From positions 1-13,220 of the forward strand of contig JACCXP010000367.1 in the NCBI GenBank assembly GCA_013696905.1: a stretch of DNA of 13,220 nt. The letters are read 5' to 3'. Numbering within the stretch: the stretch's first letter is position 1; the number at the start of each line of letters is the position of its first letter. Positions 11,222 through 13,220 of this stretch are shown piece after piece. Origin of the DNA: Thermoleophilaceae bacterium. GTDB lineage: Bacteria > Actinomycetota > Thermoleophilia > Solirubrobacterales > Thermoleophilaceae. The translations under genes were made by a program, and so were the position numbers. A model generated the notes under the pieces. It saw only the letters and a program-made list of their open reading frames with translations. It made no database searches and was not told where the DNA came from.

Positions 11222-13220
11222 GTGCCCTCGGCGCTCGAGGCCGACCTGAGGCGGGCGCTCGCCGGCGAGGTGCGCTTCGACGCGGGCAGCCGCGCCCTCT
11301 ACGCGACCGACGCGTCGAACTATCGCCAGACTCCGATCGGCGTCGTGGTGCCGCTCGACGAGGACGACGTCGTCGCCACGGTCGCCGCCTGCGCTCGCCA
11401 CGGTGTGCCCATGCTGGCGCGCGGCGGCGGCACGAGCCTGTCGGGGCAGTGCTGCAACGAGGCGGTCGTGATCGACCTCTCGAAGCATGTGCGCGGGCTC
11501 CTCGAGCTCGACCCGGCGCGCCGTCACGCGCGCGTGCAACCGGGGATCGTGCTCGACGACCTGCGCTCGGCGGCCGAGGAGCACGGGCTGACCTTCGCCC
11601 CGGACCCGGCGACCCACCAGTGGTGCACGCTCGGCGGCATGATCGGCAACAACTCCTGTGGCGTGCACTCGATCATCTCGGGGCGCACCTCCGACAACGT
11701 CGAGGAGCTCGACGTGCTCACCTACGACGGGCTGCGCCTGCGGGTGGGCGCGACCTCGGAGGAGGAGCTCGCGGCGATCGTCGCCGCAGGCGGGCGCCGG
11801 GGGGAGATCTACGGGCGCCTGCGCGCGCTGCGCGACCGCTATGCGCCGCTCGTGCGCGAGCGCTTCCCAGACATCCCGCGCCGTGTGTCGGGCTACAACC
11901 TCGACGAGCTGCTGCCCGAGCGCGGCTTCAACGTCGCGCGCGCGCTCGTGGGCAGCGAGGGCACGTGCGTGACCGTGCTCGAGGCGACGCTCAGGCTCGT
12001 GCACAGCCCGCCGTGGCGGACCCTGCTCGTGCTCGGCTACCCGGACGTGTTCGCCGCCGCCGACCACGTCCCGGAGGTGATGGCGCAGGGACCGATCGGG
12101 CTGGAGGGGCTCGACGACCAGCTCGTCGACAACGTCCTTCGCACCGGCCTCCACGAGGCCGACGTGCGCCTCTTGCCTGACGGCCGCGGCTGGCTGATGG
12201 CCGAGTTCGGCGCCGACACCCAGGCCGAGTCGGTCGAGCGCGCCCGCAGCGCCGCCGAGGCGCTTGGGCGCGGCGCGGCGGCGCCTCAGGTCGCGGTGTT
12301 CGAGGACATCGCCCAGCAGCGCCGGATCTGGCACGTGCGCGAGTCGGGCTTCGGGGCGACGATCTTCATCCCGGGCAAGGACGACGCCTGGGAGGGCTGG
12401 GACGACGCCGCGGTCGCGCCCGAGCGGCTCGGCGACTACCTGCGCGAGTTCCGGGCGCTGACCGACCTCTACGGCTACCGCTCCTCCCTCTACGGCCACT
12501 TCGGCCACGGTTGCGTGCACACGCTGATCTCTTTCGGGCTCACTTCGCCTGAGGGGATCGCGAGCTTCCGCTCGTTCGTCGAGGACGCCGCCGACCTGGT
12601 CGTGCGCCACGGCGGCTCGCTGTCGGGCGAGCACGGCGACGGCCAGGGGCGGGCGGAGCTGCTGCCGAAGATGTTCGGTCCGGAGCTCGTCGCGGCGTTC
12701 CGCGAGTTCAAGGCGATCTGGGATCCGGGCGGCAAGATGAACCCCGGCAAGGTCGTCGACCCCTTCCGCGTCGACGAGCACCTGCGCCTCGGCGCCGCCT
12801 ACGACCCACCCGAGCCCGCGACCCACTTCTCCTTTCGCGAGGAAGGGGGCTTCGCGCGCGCAGGGCTGCGCTGCGTCGGCCTCGGGGCGTGCCGCAAGAC
12901 CCACACCGGCACGATGTGCCCGAGCTACATGGTCACACGCGACGAGCAGCACTCGACGCGCGGGCGCGGCCGGCTGCTGTTCGAGATGCTGCGCGGCGAT
13001 CCGCTCGAGGGTGGCTTCGCCGCGGAGGCGGTGCACGGCGCGCTCGACCTCTGCCTGGCCTGCAAGGGGTGCAAGGGCGAGTGCCCCGTCTCGACCGACA
13101 TGGCGACCTACAAGGCCGAGTTCCTCTCGCATCACTATGCCGGGCGCCTGCGCCCGCGAAGCGCCTACGCGATGGGTCTCGTGCACTGGTGGGCGCGGCT
13201 CGGAAGCGTCGTGCCCGGGG
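11222..13220 (+). CDS. FAD-linked oxidase / Fe-S dehydrogenase of the YdiJ-GlcD type, 3' end cut by window
   Basis: A large flavin and iron-sulfur dehydrogenase for 2-hydroxyacids; relatives include E. coli YdiJ (D-2-hydroxyglutarate dehydrogenase), D-lactate dehydrogenases and glycolate oxidase. From GTG 11222 the frame is open to the window end, 666 codons. The FAD_binding_4 domain has ARGGGTSLSGQ (Gly68-70) and GGMIGNNSCGVHS. The FAD-oxidase C-terminal domain has GHFGHGCVH (His426, His429) and SGEHGDGQGR (Glu470-Asp473), ending KMNPGKVVDP. Two ferredoxin-type cysteine groups follow. The first is Cys551-x5-Cys557-x8-Cys566-Pro; the second is Cys611-x2-Cys614-x2-Cys617-x3-Cys621-Pro. YdiJ-type proteins of about 1000 residues continue with a CCG cysteine-rich domain, which would lie beyond 13220. 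There is no ribosome-binding site at the GTG, which lies 7 bases after the SDR stop. Electron transfer probably goes to the respiratory chain. Confidence 0.93.
   Translation, partial: MPSALEADLRRALAGEVRFDAGSRALYATDASNYRQTPIGVVVPLDEDDVVATVAACARHGVPMLARGGGTSLSGQCCNEAVVIDLSKHVRGLLELDPARRHARVQPGIVLDDLRSAAEEHGLTFAPDPATHQWCTLGGMIGNNSCGVHSIISGRTSDNVEELDVLTYDGLRLRVGATSEEELAAIVAAGGRRGEIYGRLRALRDRYAPLVRERFPDIPRRVSGYNLDELLPERGFNVARALVGSEGTCVTVLEATLRLVHSPPWRTLLVLGYPDVFAAADHVPEVMAQGPIGLEGLDDQLVDNVLRTGLHEADVRLLPDGRGWLMAEFGADTQAESVERARSAAEALGRGAAAPQVAVFEDIAQQRRIWHVRESGFGATIFIPGKDDAWEGWDDAAVAPERLGDYLREFRALTDLYGYRSSLYGHFGHGCVHTLISFGLTSPEGIASFRSFVEDAADLVVRHGGSLSGEHGDGQGRAELLPKMFGPELVAAFREFKAIWDPGGKMNPGKVVDPFRVDEHLRLGAAYDPPEPATHFSFREEGGFARAGLRCVGLGACRKTHTGTMCPSYMVTRDEQHSTRGRGRLLFEMLRGDPLEGGFAAEAVHGALDLCLACKGCKGECPVSTDMATYKAEFLSHHYAGRLRPRSAYAMGLVHWWARLGSVVPG

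Noticed and set aside
11072..13186. Very long open frame (704 codons) on the minus strand opposite the FAD/Fe-S gene
   Set aside because: Arg/Ala/His/Asp-rich composition without domains, typical of the antisense shadow of a GC-rich gene. The plus-strand frame has full family motifs.
1..13220. tRNA or rRNA genes, CRISPR arrays, insertion sequences, attachment sites, phage or defence genes
   Set aside because: None seen. Coding is nearly continuous, composition is even, and no long direct or terminal repeats or transposase motifs were found.

Overview
The window is gene-dense, very GC-rich DNA with no intergenic gap over about 65 bases. It looks chromosomal and fits a high-GC actinobacterium. 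I suspect the Thermoleophilia/Solirubrobacterales side, but only weakly, because no marker in the window fixes the taxon. I see no rRNA, tRNA, mobile element, CRISPR array or origin. Twelve protein genes are supported, two of them cut by the window ends.

Region 1 (1-2974, minus strand) holds a class A penicillin-binding protein, whose C-terminus is lost at base 1, and an MscS-family mechanosensitive channel just upstream of it. Region 2 (2973-4547, plus strand) holds a HAD-superfamily hydrolase and a CPBP/CAAX-type intramembrane protease. The channel and the hydrolase are divergent, and their most plausible start codons share one CATG palindrome. Region 3 (4610-6136, plus) holds a secreted L,D-transpeptidase followed with zero spacing by orotate phosphoribosyltransferase (pyrE). 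Regions 1-3 are mainly cell-envelope functions, plus one pyrimidine step.

Region 4 (6182-13220, plus) is a tightly packed run that reads as a carboxylic or acid-sugar catabolic operon. It encodes a DUF1537 four-carbon-acid-sugar kinase, a class II fructose-bisphosphate-type aldolase, a 3-hydroxyisobutyrate/L-threonate-type dehydrogenase, a tartrate/D-malate-type dehydrogenase, an SDR oxidoreductase and a large FAD/Fe-S dehydrogenase of the YdiJ/GlcD type that runs off the window. Junctions are overlaps or gaps under 30 bases. The likely logic is oxidation of a hydroxyacid, phosphorylation by the DUF1537 kinase, and carbon-carbon cleavage by the aldolase to a triose phosphate plus a small acid, with the remaining oxidoreductases handling 2-hydroxyacids. 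The substrate cannot be named from sequence.

Shine-Dalgarno sequences are not evident at any start. Instead, four genes have a TANNNT hexamer ending 8-9 bases before the ATG, and a fifth has a near match. This points to leaderless or near-leaderless transcription. The most awkward gene is the 3-hydroxyisobutyrate-type dehydrogenase, which has no ATG, GTG or TTG upstream of its Rossmann motif.
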